Shown here: positions 53,750 to 62,000 of the stretch, in pieces | How the letters are laid out: each line of letters begins with the position of its first letter | Numbering within the stretch: position 1 is the stretch's first letter | Origin: Nocardioides panacisoli | Lineage (GTDB): Bacteria > Actinomycetota > Actinomycetes > Propionibacteriales > Nocardioidaceae | NCBI RefSeq assembly: GCF_019448235.1 | Contig: NZ_CP080409.1 | Coordinates: 1,550,001 to 1,614,000 of the forward strand | DNA: 64,000 nucleotides | Direction of reading: 5' to 3' | Notes under the pieces: generated by a model | What the model was told of the DNA's origin: nothing | Databases searched by the model: none | What the model saw: only the letters and a program-made list of their open reading frames with translations | Program-made: the position numbers and the translations under genes

Positions 53750-54487
53750 TCACGACACGGTGCGCCACGCGCCGAGTGCCATCCGGACCAGCTCGTCGCG
53801 TCGTTGTTGGTTGATCGGGACCTGGCCGCGGTGGATCAAGATGTCCAACACCTGTCCACGCGCCACGACGTACCGGTGCTCCCGGGTCGGATCGAGGTTC
53901 AGGATGCCGGCCGGCCCGAACACACGGCGCCCCAGTCCGGTGCCCGACGCACCCGTCGAAGCCACGACCACGACCCCGCACCCCACGATCCCCACCAGGG
54001 CCCCGGCCCCCGCGATCATCGGTGCCCACCCGCCGGAGTCGTCGAACTGCGTCCACAACAACCCGAGGGCCGCCGCGGACAGGACGCCGGTGACGCCGGT
54101 GAGCAGCACGCTCCACGGGTCGCGCAACCTGCCGGACTCCGACCACTTGAACAGGGAGGAGACGACATTGGCCAGCGCGACGACGAAGGCCAGCTGGGCG
54201 GCAACGAGCCAGCCCACCGCCAAGGTGCCGCCGCCGACGAGGGCGACCAGCGCGAGACCGATCAGCGGCGCCGACAGTACCGCCAGGGATCCGAGGACCA
54301 GGACCAGGTTGACCAGCCGACGAACGGTGCTGACGAGCGCGCTGTCCATGGTCCTCATCGGCGGGAGGCGCCTGCGCATCACCTCGTCCTCGATCAACCC
54401 CAGGTCAGGCGGCTGCGCGACGTCGCACTGCCACGCCCACTCCGCAGCGTCCGGAGCCCATTCCTCCAGTGGCGGCGGAGGAGTCAT
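53750..54487 (-). CDS. Uncharacterised membrane protein A of the T7SS-like locus
   Basis: A 245-residue protein not recognised as a named family. It starts M-T-P-P-P-P-L-E-E-W-A, has four to five membrane helices (about 50-185) and ends in a cytosolic part with V-V-A-R-G-Q-V-L-D-I-L-I-H-R-G-Q-V. The same layout occurs in the 273-residue protein at 54855-55676 (E-E-W-A at the start, S-R-A-R-V-L-D-I-L-T-E-R-G-L-V near the end), so the two look paralogous. It is the last gene of the minus-strand run that begins with the FHA/EccC genes. Confidence 0.65.
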   Translation of the reverse strand: MTPPPPLEEWAPDAAEWAWQCDVAQPPDLGLIEDEVMRRRLPPMRTMDSALVSTVRRLVNLVLVLGSLAVLSAPLIGLALVALVGGGTLAVGWLVAAQLAFVVALANVVSSLFKWSESGRLRDPWSVLLTGVTGVLSAAALGLLWTQFDDSGGWAPMIAGAGALVGIVGCGVVVVASTGASGTGLGRRVFGPAGILNLDPTREHRYVVARGQVLDILIHRGQVPINQQRRDELVRMALGAWRTVS

Positions 54488-54500
54488 GTGCCGGTGGCCC

Positions 54501-54833
54501 TCAGCGGGCGCCAAGGGTCGTGATGACCTGCTCGGTCAGTTCGTCGAGGGTGCGACGGTTCCGCTTGCCGTCCAGCAGGCCGCCGGGTTCGTTCGGGGCC
54601 ACGTCGAGTCCGAGCTCGATCGTCGAGCCGGAGCCGTTGTCGGTGATCCTCGCGGCGCCCCACAACTTGGCGCGGAGCACCTTGCGCTTGGCGAAGAAAC
54701 CGAGTTCCGCAGCGCCGGGCACTGCGTCCTCAGCGAGGTGGAACCCCTGCTCCTGCAGGACCGGCACCAGCGCTTCGCTGGCTGCAACTGGCGAGAGGGG
54801 AACGTCAATCCGAGATTCGGCCAGGGAAGGCAT
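54501..54833 (-). CDS. Uncharacterised 110-residue cytosolic protein
   Basis: A small soluble protein with mixed predicted strands and helices (R-I-D-V-P-L-S-P-V-A-A-S-E-A-L, then A-K-L-W-G-A-A-R-I-T-D-N-G-S-G-S-T-I-E-L-G). The pattern of an alternating-strand sheet after a helix resembles small polyketide-cyclase-like or similar alpha+beta folds, but no family is claimed. A TAGCAT box six bases before the ATG suggests it has its own leaderless start. It lies between the two paralogous membrane-protein genes. Confidence 0.65.
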   Translation of the reverse strand: MPSLAESRIDVPLSPVAASEALVPVLQEQGFHLAEDAVPGAAELGFFAKRKVLRAKLWGAARITDNGSGSTIELGLDVAPNEPGGLLDGKRNRRTLDELTEQVITTLGAR

Positions 54834-54839
54834 GTCCTG

Positions 54840-54845
54840 ATGCTA
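54840..54845 (-). promoter_or_regulatory. -10 hexamer TAGCAT for the 110-residue protein gene
   Basis: TAGCAT on the minus strand, six bases before ATG 54833, suggests that this small gene is expressed independently of the membrane-protein gene upstream. Confidence 0.45.
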
Positions 54846-54854
54846 GCAATTTCG

Positions 54855-55676
54855 TCACTCGGCCGGTGGCCATCGGCGCCGGTCCGACTCGTCGAACTCT
54901 CGCCACCCGACCAGCCGAAGTTCCAGTACGCGGCGCCACTCCCGCTCGTCGAGGCCGTCGAGCTCGTCCCAGTACCCCAACGGCATCTCCAACACACGCT
55001 TGCGGTCGGCCTCGTGAAGATCGACCAGTCCCCGCTCGGTGAGGATGTCCAGGACCCGAGCACGCGACGCCAGGTAGTCGTCCCGCAGCCGCGACCTCCT
55101 CGGTCCGCGCACCGGCGGCTTCTTGCTCCGGTCCCTGCCTTCGGGTTTCGACAAGAACCCGGTCGCGAGCATCGCGACACCGCTGGCTGCAGCCACCAGC
55201 ACGAGGATCGGCAACCAGGACACACTCGCCTCCTCCGCGGCCGCCAACAGGACGCCGTACGTCGTCAGCGACGCGAGGACGGTGAGTGCACTGACCGGAA
55301 GGACCAGCGGCGGCCGCCGTCGGATCTCCCACCAGATCAGCAGGAAGACCACCTCAGTCAGGACCGCGACCGCGAACGCGACCCGTGCCGGCGTCGTCCA
55401 GTCCCAGGAGGCATCCTCACCGACGGCGCCGAACAGGACGACGACGAAGCCGATCAGCGACGAGCCGTAGATCAACAGCCCGAAGAGCACGATGCCCACC
55501 CAGGACGCACTGACCCGCAGTGCCATCGCCGGAGACAGTCGCCCGCCGTGCGAGCGAGGCTCTCGAGCGAGGATCCCCGCCTCGACCTCCCCCCAGGGCA
55601 ACGGCTGCGCGAACTGGGCGCCCCGGGCCCACTCCTCCACCGATTGTCCCTGGACCACGCGACCTCCCGAGCTCAT
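54855..55676 (-). CDS. Uncharacterised membrane protein B of the T7SS-like locus
   Basis: A 273-residue protein with Q-S-V-E-E-W-A-R-G near the N-terminus, about five membrane helices (about 60-195) and a basic then acidic cytosolic tail. The tail has S-R-A-R-V-L-D-I-L-T-E-R-G-L-V-D-L-H-E-A-D-R and repeated W-x-E-L/F-D units (Y-W-D-E-L-D, G-W-R-E-F-D). It resembles the protein at 53750-54487 in layout and motifs. ATG at 55676 is used; GTG at 55658 has a better GGGAGG upstream and is an alternative start. Confidence 0.65.
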   Translation of the reverse strand: MSSGGRVVQGQSVEEWARGAQFAQPLPWGEVEAGILAREPRSHGGRLSPAMALRVSASWVGIVLFGLLIYGSSLIGFVVVLFGAVGEDASWDWTTPARVAFAVAVLTEVVFLLIWWEIRRRPPLVLPVSALTVLASLTTYGVLLAAAEEASVSWLPILVLVAAASGVAMLATGFLSKPEGRDRSKKPPVRGPRRSRLRDDYLASRARVLDILTERGLVDLHEADRKRVLEMPLGYWDELDGLDEREWRRVLELRLVGWREFDESDRRRWPPAE

Positions 55677-55695
55677 GAACGGCGTCGGGAACACG

Positions 55696-56310
55696 CTACG
55701 CCGTGACGGGTGCGCGCCACCGCAGGGTCGAGATGCAGGCATCGAACAAGAAGCGGGTCGCTTCGATCGACTCGGCGTCGGTGGGCACCTCGGGCGCCCT
55801 CGCGAACCCGGCCACGAGGGACAGCGCACGCCGACGCTTGGCGCCGGGAATCGGCGTGAGGTAGACCACCGAATGGTGCACGAGTGTCTCCGTTCCCAGA
55901 CGGGATGTCCGCTCGCGTTCGCACCGCAACGTGCGCTTGTCGCCGAGGAGCGGTGTTGCCCCGTGTTGGCGGATCAGGGTCCGTGCCAAGTCGTCGAGGG
56001 ACTGCCCCGGCTCTGCTCGTCGCACCGAGGCATTGATCGAGGCCGGGATCGCAAGCGTCCCGGGATCGGGATCGCTCGGGCAGAAATAGGCGAACACCCC
56101 ACCGCGACGCATGTTGGCGAAAGCCTCCTCCATCTGCAGCCGCATCTCGGCGTACAGATCGGGCTTGTGGGCATCCATGCAGCGGCGTCGCACCGCCGCC
56201 AGGAGCCCCTGCAATGACTCCTCGTCGACACCGTGGCGCGCCCATCCGTCCGGCAAGTCGAGGTCGAACTCGGGATCCGGCCGCACACCCAACTCGTCAC
56301 GCAATGTCAT
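55696..56310 (-). CDS. Uncharacterised 204-residue protein, possible T7SS accessory or immunity factor
   Basis: Soluble, with no signal or membrane helix. It contains D-L-P-D-G-W-A-R near residue 18, a helix E-M-R-L-Q-M-E-E-A-F-A-N-M-R-R-G-G-V-F-A-Y-F and a C-terminal sheet V-V-Y-L-T-P-I-P. The LPDGW-type start, the gene after it with L-P-G-W-V-F-L-P, and the position downstream of a WXG100-size pair suggest related roles. I do not recognise a named family. It starts nine bases after the preceding gene. Confidence 0.65.
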   Translation of the reverse strand: MTLRDELGVRPDPEFDLDLPDGWARHGVDEESLQGLLAAVRRRCMDAHKPDLYAEMRLQMEEAFANMRRGGVFAYFCPSDPDPGTLAIPASINASVRRAEPGQSLDDLARTLIRQHGATPLLGDKRTLRCERERTSRLGTETLVHHSVVYLTPIPGAKRRRALSLVAGFARAPEVPTDAESIEATRFLFDACISTLRWRAPVTA

Positions 56311-56319
56311 GGCACCCCA

Positions 56320-56964
56320 TCAGTCCTGGTCGTCGGGCCAGTACTCGTCCTCGAGGAGCACGGCCGGAGTGGTCGAGGTGAACCTACTGCCGTCGTCGCG
56401 CGTCATCACGAGCGCATTCTTGAGCAATGAGAAACCCACCAGCGCCTGGGATATCAGCGCAGAGACAGATTCCTCGAGGTTGAGCATCAGGGCTGCCTCG
56501 CCGTCGTCGAAGACGAAATGGACGGAGTTCACCTCCACCGGACCCTCATCGCTCTCGACGGTTCGCCGGGTCGAGTACTGCAGGCCCGGTCCGATGTACC
56601 GCGCCTCTGCGGCATGGATCCGACCCTCCAACTGACTCCAGTCGGGCAGGTCCTCGCTCCTGACCGGGTTGACATGGCACAGGACCGTGGCCGGCGCAGT
56701 GACGGGCCACACCTGGTACAACACGTAGGACTCGGACTCGGCTCGCGCCGCGAGGCCTGACTCCAGCACGGACCGGGCCTCCGCGGTCGTCATCGGCACA
56801 CCGTCGATCGACCGGGAGCCGACGAGGTCCGACAGTGCCGTCGACACCTCGGTCAGCCACAGTTCTCGGTCCTCCTCCTCGAGTCCGACAGGCAGGAAGA
56901 CCCACCCCGGGAGGTCGACGTCCTCGGCGAAGTCGAGGGACCAACGGTCGGTCGACGTCACCAC
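56320..56964 (-). CDS. Uncharacterised 214-residue protein, possible T7SS accessory or immunity factor
   Basis: Soluble protein starting with W-S-L-D-F-A-E-D-V-D-L-P-G-W-V-F-L-P. It has alternating strands in the middle (S-Y-V-L-Y-Q-V-W-P-V) and an acidic C-terminus. The shared L-P-x-G-W word and similar size make it a probable distant relative of the protein at 55696-56310. GTG at 56964 has GGAGAG six bases upstream. It directly follows the effector-like gene at 57010, the usual place of an immunity gene, but this is inference from position only. Confidence 0.65.
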   Translation of the reverse strand: MVTSTDRWSLDFAEDVDLPGWVFLPVGLEEEDRELWLTEVSTALSDLVGSRSIDGVPMTTAEARSVLESGLAARAESESYVLYQVWPVTAPATVLCHVNPVRSEDLPDWSQLEGRIHAAEARYIGPGLQYSTRRTVESDEGPVEVNSVHFVFDDGEAALMLNLEESVSALISQALVGFSLLKNALVMTRDDGSRFTSTTPAVLLEDEYWPDDQD

Positions 56965-57009
56965 GGTTCACTCTCCTGCGAACGAGTGGCGCACAAACGC
57001 TTCACCACG

Positions 57010-58218
57010 CTAGATGAACACCCCCACCGGCTTCGGGAGACCGATGTCGACGCTGGTGGTGTTGTTGACCGCGGTCGCAACCCTTCCGTAGTGGCTGCTC
57101 ATCGCGCCGAGGAGGCCAGCACCACGGTCGATCCCCGAGAGTGCGCGCACCAAGGGCAGACGGCTCTCCAGCAGTGCCCTGTTGCCGACGTAGAGACTGA
57201 TGTTGGCGGTGCGGTATGCCGAGTAGCTCTTGCCCACCAAGTTGTCCATCACCTGGGTCCTGGGGAGCCACTGGAACGACTTCCCCGCGTTGCTGGCCAA
57301 CTTCTCGATCGGTCCCTTGCTCAGCACCTTCCATGTCCGGCCCAAGGCGTTGCTGGTGCCGCCGGCGCCCCGCATCAGCTGGGGGAACTGGGCGAACTTG
57401 GTCAGGTTCGTCACCTTGCCGACGGGGATGATCGCAAGTGCGGCGAAGGCCAGGTCCCAGCCGCTGGCCTGCCCGTTGGCGAACTTCACCGCTGTCAGGG
57501 CGAAGGCAGCCAGCGCGAGGACCGCCGCGAGCGCGAGGATCCAGCCTCCCGCGAAGAGCGCGACGATACCCACGATCAGGGCCGCCCAACTGAGGATCTC
57601 GGTGAGGACGTTGATGACGTCCCCGAAATTGTCCCAGAAGCTGTCCTCGATGGCGCCGGAGAGCTCGTCGCTCACCCCCGTCACCGCCGTGTCGAAGGCG
57701 TCCTCCCAGGTGTCGTAGTGGGAGTCGAAGTCCTCGGTCCGCGCCTCCCACGCGTCGTACGCCGCCTTCTTGGCCGCGTCCTCCGCGGCCTGGTCGGCCG
57801 CCTCCGGGCTGCCCTCGTCGGGCTGGAACAGGCCGCCGGTCCCGCGCGGCTCGACCTGGCCGGGCAAGGACATGTAGGTGTCCCACAGGTCGTGGCTGTC
57901 GTCGACAGCGGCCTTGATCAACGGCTGCACCGAGTCCAGCGCTTGACCGTAGGTACTGATGACGGGCCCGACCGGCTGGTAGAGGTTGCCGGCTTCACGC
58001 AGGGTGGCGTAGGAGTCGCCGATCGATTCGCGCAGTTTCTCGATGGCCTGCCCCTTCTGGCCACCCGCGTCCATCGCGTTGTTCTTGATGCGCTCCAGGA
58101 CATCTGCGCTGTCGAGCATCTGGTCACCCAGGACCGTGATGGCCTCGCCACGCTCGATGATGTCGCCGGCTGATCCTTCGACGTACTGGATGAAGCGTCC
58201 CTTGGGGGAGTACTGCAT
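57010..58218 (-). CDS. Effector-like protein with helical WXG/LXG-type N-terminus and membrane segment
   Basis: A 402-residue protein. Residues 1-115 are helical, with E-R-I-K-N-N-A-M-D-A-G-G-Q-K-G-Q-A-I-E-K-L-R-E-S-I-like stretches, as in LXG and WXG100-type T7SS substrates. A charged A/E/D-rich coil (about 125-200) follows, with W-E-D-A-F-D. Then comes a hydrophobic hairpin (about 210-260, rich in A/L/V/G) and D-L-A-F-A-A-L-A-I-I-P-V-G-K-V, a stretch often seen before toxin domains in polymorphic toxins. The last 120 residues match no toxin I know. Gene context (WXG pair and EccC upstream) supports secretion. Confidence 0.65.
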   Translation of the reverse strand: MQYSPKGRFIQYVEGSAGDIIERGEAITVLGDQMLDSADVLERIKNNAMDAGGQKGQAIEKLRESIGDSYATLREAGNLYQPVGPVISTYGQALDSVQPLIKAAVDDSHDLWDTYMSLPGQVEPRGTGGLFQPDEGSPEAADQAAEDAAKKAAYDAWEARTEDFDSHYDTWEDAFDTAVTGVSDELSGAIEDSFWDNFGDVINVLTEILSWAALIVGIVALFAGGWILALAAVLALAAFALTAVKFANGQASGWDLAFAALAIIPVGKVTNLTKFAQFPQLMRGAGGTSNALGRTWKVLSKGPIEKLASNAGKSFQWLPRTQVMDNLVGKSYSAYRTANISLYVGNRALLESRLPLVRALSGIDRGAGLLGAMSSHYGRVATAVNNTTSVDIGLPKPVGVFI

Positions 58219-58260
58219 CGCCCTGCTGCTCCTTCGTTGCCGTGCCCGCTGCGCGGGGGC

Positions 58261-58560
58261 TCATCCCTCGGAGGTGAGGGCGATCGCCGTTTCGGAATCC
58301 CACTGCTCGACGCCCTCGATCACGCCCTGGACATGATCCCGGACCCCCGCCAGCCCCTCCTTGAGGTCGTTGCGCTTGTCATCCCAGCGCTCCTCGAAGT
58401 CGCGCGCCTTGTCCCGCAGGGAGCTCTCACCGAACGGGTTGCCGATGGCCGCCTCCAGCGCTTCCGAGTTCGCGGTGGCGTTCTCGAACTCGGTGATGAT
58501 CGCATCCAACTGCGTCTTGACCTCGTTGAGCTGGTCGAGAGCGATGTAGACGTCGGTCAT
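58261..58560 (-). CDS. WXG100-size helical protein
   Basis: A 99-residue protein, all helical: D-Q-L-N-E-V-K-T-Q-L-D-A-I-I-T-E-F at the start and F-E-E-R-W-D-D-K-R-N-D-L-K-E-G-L near residue 58. It has a Trp at the hairpin region but no exact W-x-G. Size and placement next to a second such protein and EccC fit an Esx-like partner or a chaperone of the 402-residue protein, whose gene starts 42 bases downstream. ATG 58560 has AGGAG nine bases upstream. Confidence 0.72.
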   Translation of the reverse strand: MTDVYIALDQLNEVKTQLDAIITEFENATANSEALEAAIGNPFGESSLRDKARDFEERWDDKRNDLKEGLAGVRDHVQGVIEGVEQWDSETAIALTSEG

Positions 58561-58690
58561 TTCTCACGGCTCCTGCGGTACGCGGTGGGCTGGGGTCGAG
58601 GCACCGCGAACGCGATGCCGTGGTCGTCGTGCCGGCCCCGGCGGTGGGCCGACGAGACCGTCGGGTCCACCGCCGAGACGCTCAGCCGGG

Positions 58691-58978
58691 TCAGCCGCCG
58701 GCGAGCTGGTCGTCCAGGTCGCGGATCGCCTGGGCCATGTCGCGCAGGGCCTGCGCCATCTCCGAGACGCCCTCGGACGCCTCCTTCAGGCCGCTGGTCA
58801 TGTCCTCGAGGCCCTCCTGGAACTTGCCGGAGGCCTTCTCGGTCTTGAAGCCGTCCTGGACGAGCTCGTCCACGTAGCCCTGGCACTCGTCCAGCGCGCT
58901 GACGATGGACTCCTTGCCGTCGTCCAGCTTGGTGGCGGTGGTTTCCATCTCGTCATAAGTTGCGCCGAAGTCGCTCAT
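58691..58978 (-). CDS. WXG100-like Esx protein
   Basis: A 95-residue protein starting M-S-D-F-G-A-T-Y-D-E-M with two amphipathic helices. At the turn it has V-Q-D-G-F-K-T, so D-G-F replaces W-x-G; F-Q-E-G and A-L-R-D-M-A-Q-A-I-R-D-L-D follow. This is the size and heptad pattern of Esx proteins secreted as helical dimers, but without the canonical motif. Its gene is the first after eccC. ATG at 58978 has AAGGG upstream. Confidence 0.75.
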   Translation of the reverse strand: MSDFGATYDEMETTATKLDDGKESIVSALDECQGYVDELVQDGFKTEKASGKFQEGLEDMTSGLKEASEGVSEMAQALRDMAQAIRDLDDQLAGG

Positions 58979-59088
58979 CGATCCCAACCCTTTCGTTGTC
59001 GGTTCCTGTGTCCTGGTGGTCCAGTGCCACGAAGGCTAGGGGAGCCCCCGCGACCGCTCAATGGGGAGCACTCCCCATGCCCGAGGGC

Positions 59089-62000
59089 CTAGTAGGGGGC
59101 CATCGGCACCTGCATGGTCACCGCTCGTCCGGCCTGCACGAAGATCCCGCGCCCGTCGGGGTGGTCGGTGCGCTTCATGCGGCCGAAGGGCACCTTGAAC
59201 AGCGTGTCCCCGTCGTGGGTGTCCGGCTTCAGTGCGATGCCCTGTCGCCCCGCCTTCCAGGCACCGAGTACGCCGGCACTGCTGCCGGCGCGGGTGATGT
59301 CCGCCTCGCCGACCAGCAGGTGCTCGCTGTTGTCGATCGCCTGCAGCAACGCGCGCATCGCGCGGTCGGCGGGGCCGTCGGCGAGGTGCGGTACGTCCTC
59401 GACGACCACCATGATCCGACCCGGCGTCGCCTCGTCGGCGATGATCTCGGCGAGCTCGGTGGCGAGCTCCTTCTCCTCCTCGGGCCTCGTCGCACTGCGC
59501 ACCCAGTCGCGGAAGCCGGCGAGCTGCGAGCGGCGGCTGCCGAAGTGGAACAGCTTCACGTCGGGGTCGTGGCGCTCCACGGCGATCACCAGCGCACGCA
59601 GTGCGTTCGTCTTGCCCGACTGCGGTGGCCCGGTGACGACGAAGGAGCCGATCGGGTCGAACCCGCTCGGCGCCAGGGTGTCCTCGGCGATGCCGAACAC
59701 GGGCAGGCCGCCGACGTCCCCGGGCAGCTCGGCGCAGTCGATCCGCGTCGGCAGGGACCCGATCTCGGCGACGTCGGGCACGCCGCTCTCCCGCAGCTCG
59801 GCGGCGAGGGCAGCCAGTGCCCGTGACTGCTCGGCGACGTTCGCGGTGCCCCCCAACACGGCCAGCTGCACCTCGTGCTTGTCGATCACCGCACGTCCCG
59901 GCGCCGACTGGTCGTCCAGGACGTCCTTGGGCGCGCCGAGCAGGGTGTACTGGTTCTGGTCGGCCAGCCGTAGCACCACGCGACGCGAGATGTTCGCCGC
60001 GACCGCCGTCGGCACCGCGCCGCCCCGGTCGGCAGTGATGACCGCATGCACGCCCAAGGGCCGTCCCTCGCCCAGGATCCGCATGAACGCCTGGTAGTAC
60101 GGCGCCCGCGCGGAGTTGATCTCCCACTCGTTCTTGAACTCCGGGTAGTTGTCGATGAGCAGGATGATGCGGGGCAGCTTGGGATCCACCAGCTCGCGGT
60201 ACTCGGTCAGGTTGGCGGCGCTCGCGCCGGCGAAGGCCTCCGCTCGCGCGTCCATCTCCCGACCGATGGTGCGGAAGAGCCGCTGCAGTCGCTCGGCGTC
60301 GTCACCGTCGATGATCGACCCGACGTGCGGGAGCCGCTCGACCGCGCCCAGCGCGCCGGAGGCGAAGTCGAGGCCGTAGACCTCCGCCGTACCGAGGTCG
60401 GGCCGCATGCCCGCGGCCGTCGCGATGGTCTTCAGCACCGTCGACTTGCCCGATCCGGACGTGCCGAACACCAACAGCGAACCGTCACGATCGGGCACGA
60501 AGTACGTCGCGTTCTGCTGCTGCCGCTCGGGGACGTCGGCCAGGCCGAGCAGGATGCGACCGTCGCCCTCCCCCGGCAGGTCCTGCAGGTCCACCACCGG
60601 GGAGAGGTCGTCGAGCCACGGCCGACGGGGCGTGGGCAGGCCGGCGGAGTCCGCTGCGCGGATGAGCGTGGTGACCACGCGCTTCTGGTCGTTGGGGCCG
60701 AGGTCCTCCTCGTGGGCGTCGGACTCCGGCGCCCGTTCGGGCTCCCACTCCACCGTGGACCCGAACCGGAGCTCGGCGACCTTCACCTCCGCGGTGACGA
60801 CCTCGTCGTCGCGGGTCCACCCGCCGGCGTACGCCGACTGGAAGGGCGTCAGGCGTCCCGGGCCGGTCTTGGCGATGCCCCGGCCCGGCAACGTGGCCGG
60901 GAACGTCGCGGCCACCGGGTCGTCGACGACGTCGCGCGAGTCGGACTCGTCGGCCATGCGCAGCGCGACCCGCAGGTTGGTGTTGGCGCGCAGGTTGTCC
61001 TTGATGACACCGGCCGGTCGCTGCGTCGCCATGATCAGGTGGATCCCCAGCGAGCGACCACGCTGGGCGATGTCGACCACCCCGTCGACGAACTCGGGGA
61101 CCTCACCGGCGAGCGCAGCGAACTCGTCGATCACCAGCACCAGGGCCGGCGGACACTCCGGGTCCTGCCGCTTCTCCAGCTCCAGCAGGTCCTTGGCCTT
61201 CTTGCGGTTGAACAGGTGCTCCCGGTAGTGGAGCTCGGCCCGCAGGCTGGTCAGCGCCCGACGTACCAGGTGCGGGCTGAGGTCGGTGACCAGGCCGACG
61301 CAGTGGGGCAGGTCGACGCAGTCGGCGAAGGCCGAGCCCCCCTTGTAGTCGACGAAGAGGAAGGTGACGCGGTCCGGGCTGTGCGCGGAGGCGATGCCCA
61401 GCACCCAGGCCTGGAGGAACTCGGACTTGCCGGCACCCGTCGTGCCGCCGACCAACGCGTGCGGGCCCTGTGCGCGGAGATCGAGGGTCATCGCGTCGCT
61501 CGCGCCCTGTCCGATGATCGCGCGGAGGTTGCCCGCCTTCTTCAGCTGCGGACGGTCCGCGGCACTGCGGTCGATGATGGTGTTGTTCTGCTGCCACCGC
61601 TCCACGACCGAGTCGGGCTCCTCGGCGACCTCCTGACCGACCAGCGACAGGAACATGACCGAGTTCGGGATGTCGGAGGCGTCGTGCACCACGGTGCTGG
61701 CGTCCACGACGGGCGCCATGCGCTTGGCGAAGGTGTGCATGTAGGCGTTGGAGACGCCCTCGACCGCGACGTGCGCGTGGAAGGAGCCGTTGCGGACCAA
61801 CCCCACCGCAGTGTCGTCCAGGCCCGCGGTGACGTCCATGAAGCTGCGGCACGCCGCCGGCAGCGACTCGACCGTCGGCGACAGGAAGACCGCGTGGACC
61901 CCCACGTCGGCCCCCCGCTCGAGCACCTGGGTCAGCCGCGGTCGGTCGACCGGCGCGTCGTTGGTGACGAAGACGATGACCGAGACCTGCTCCCGGGTCG

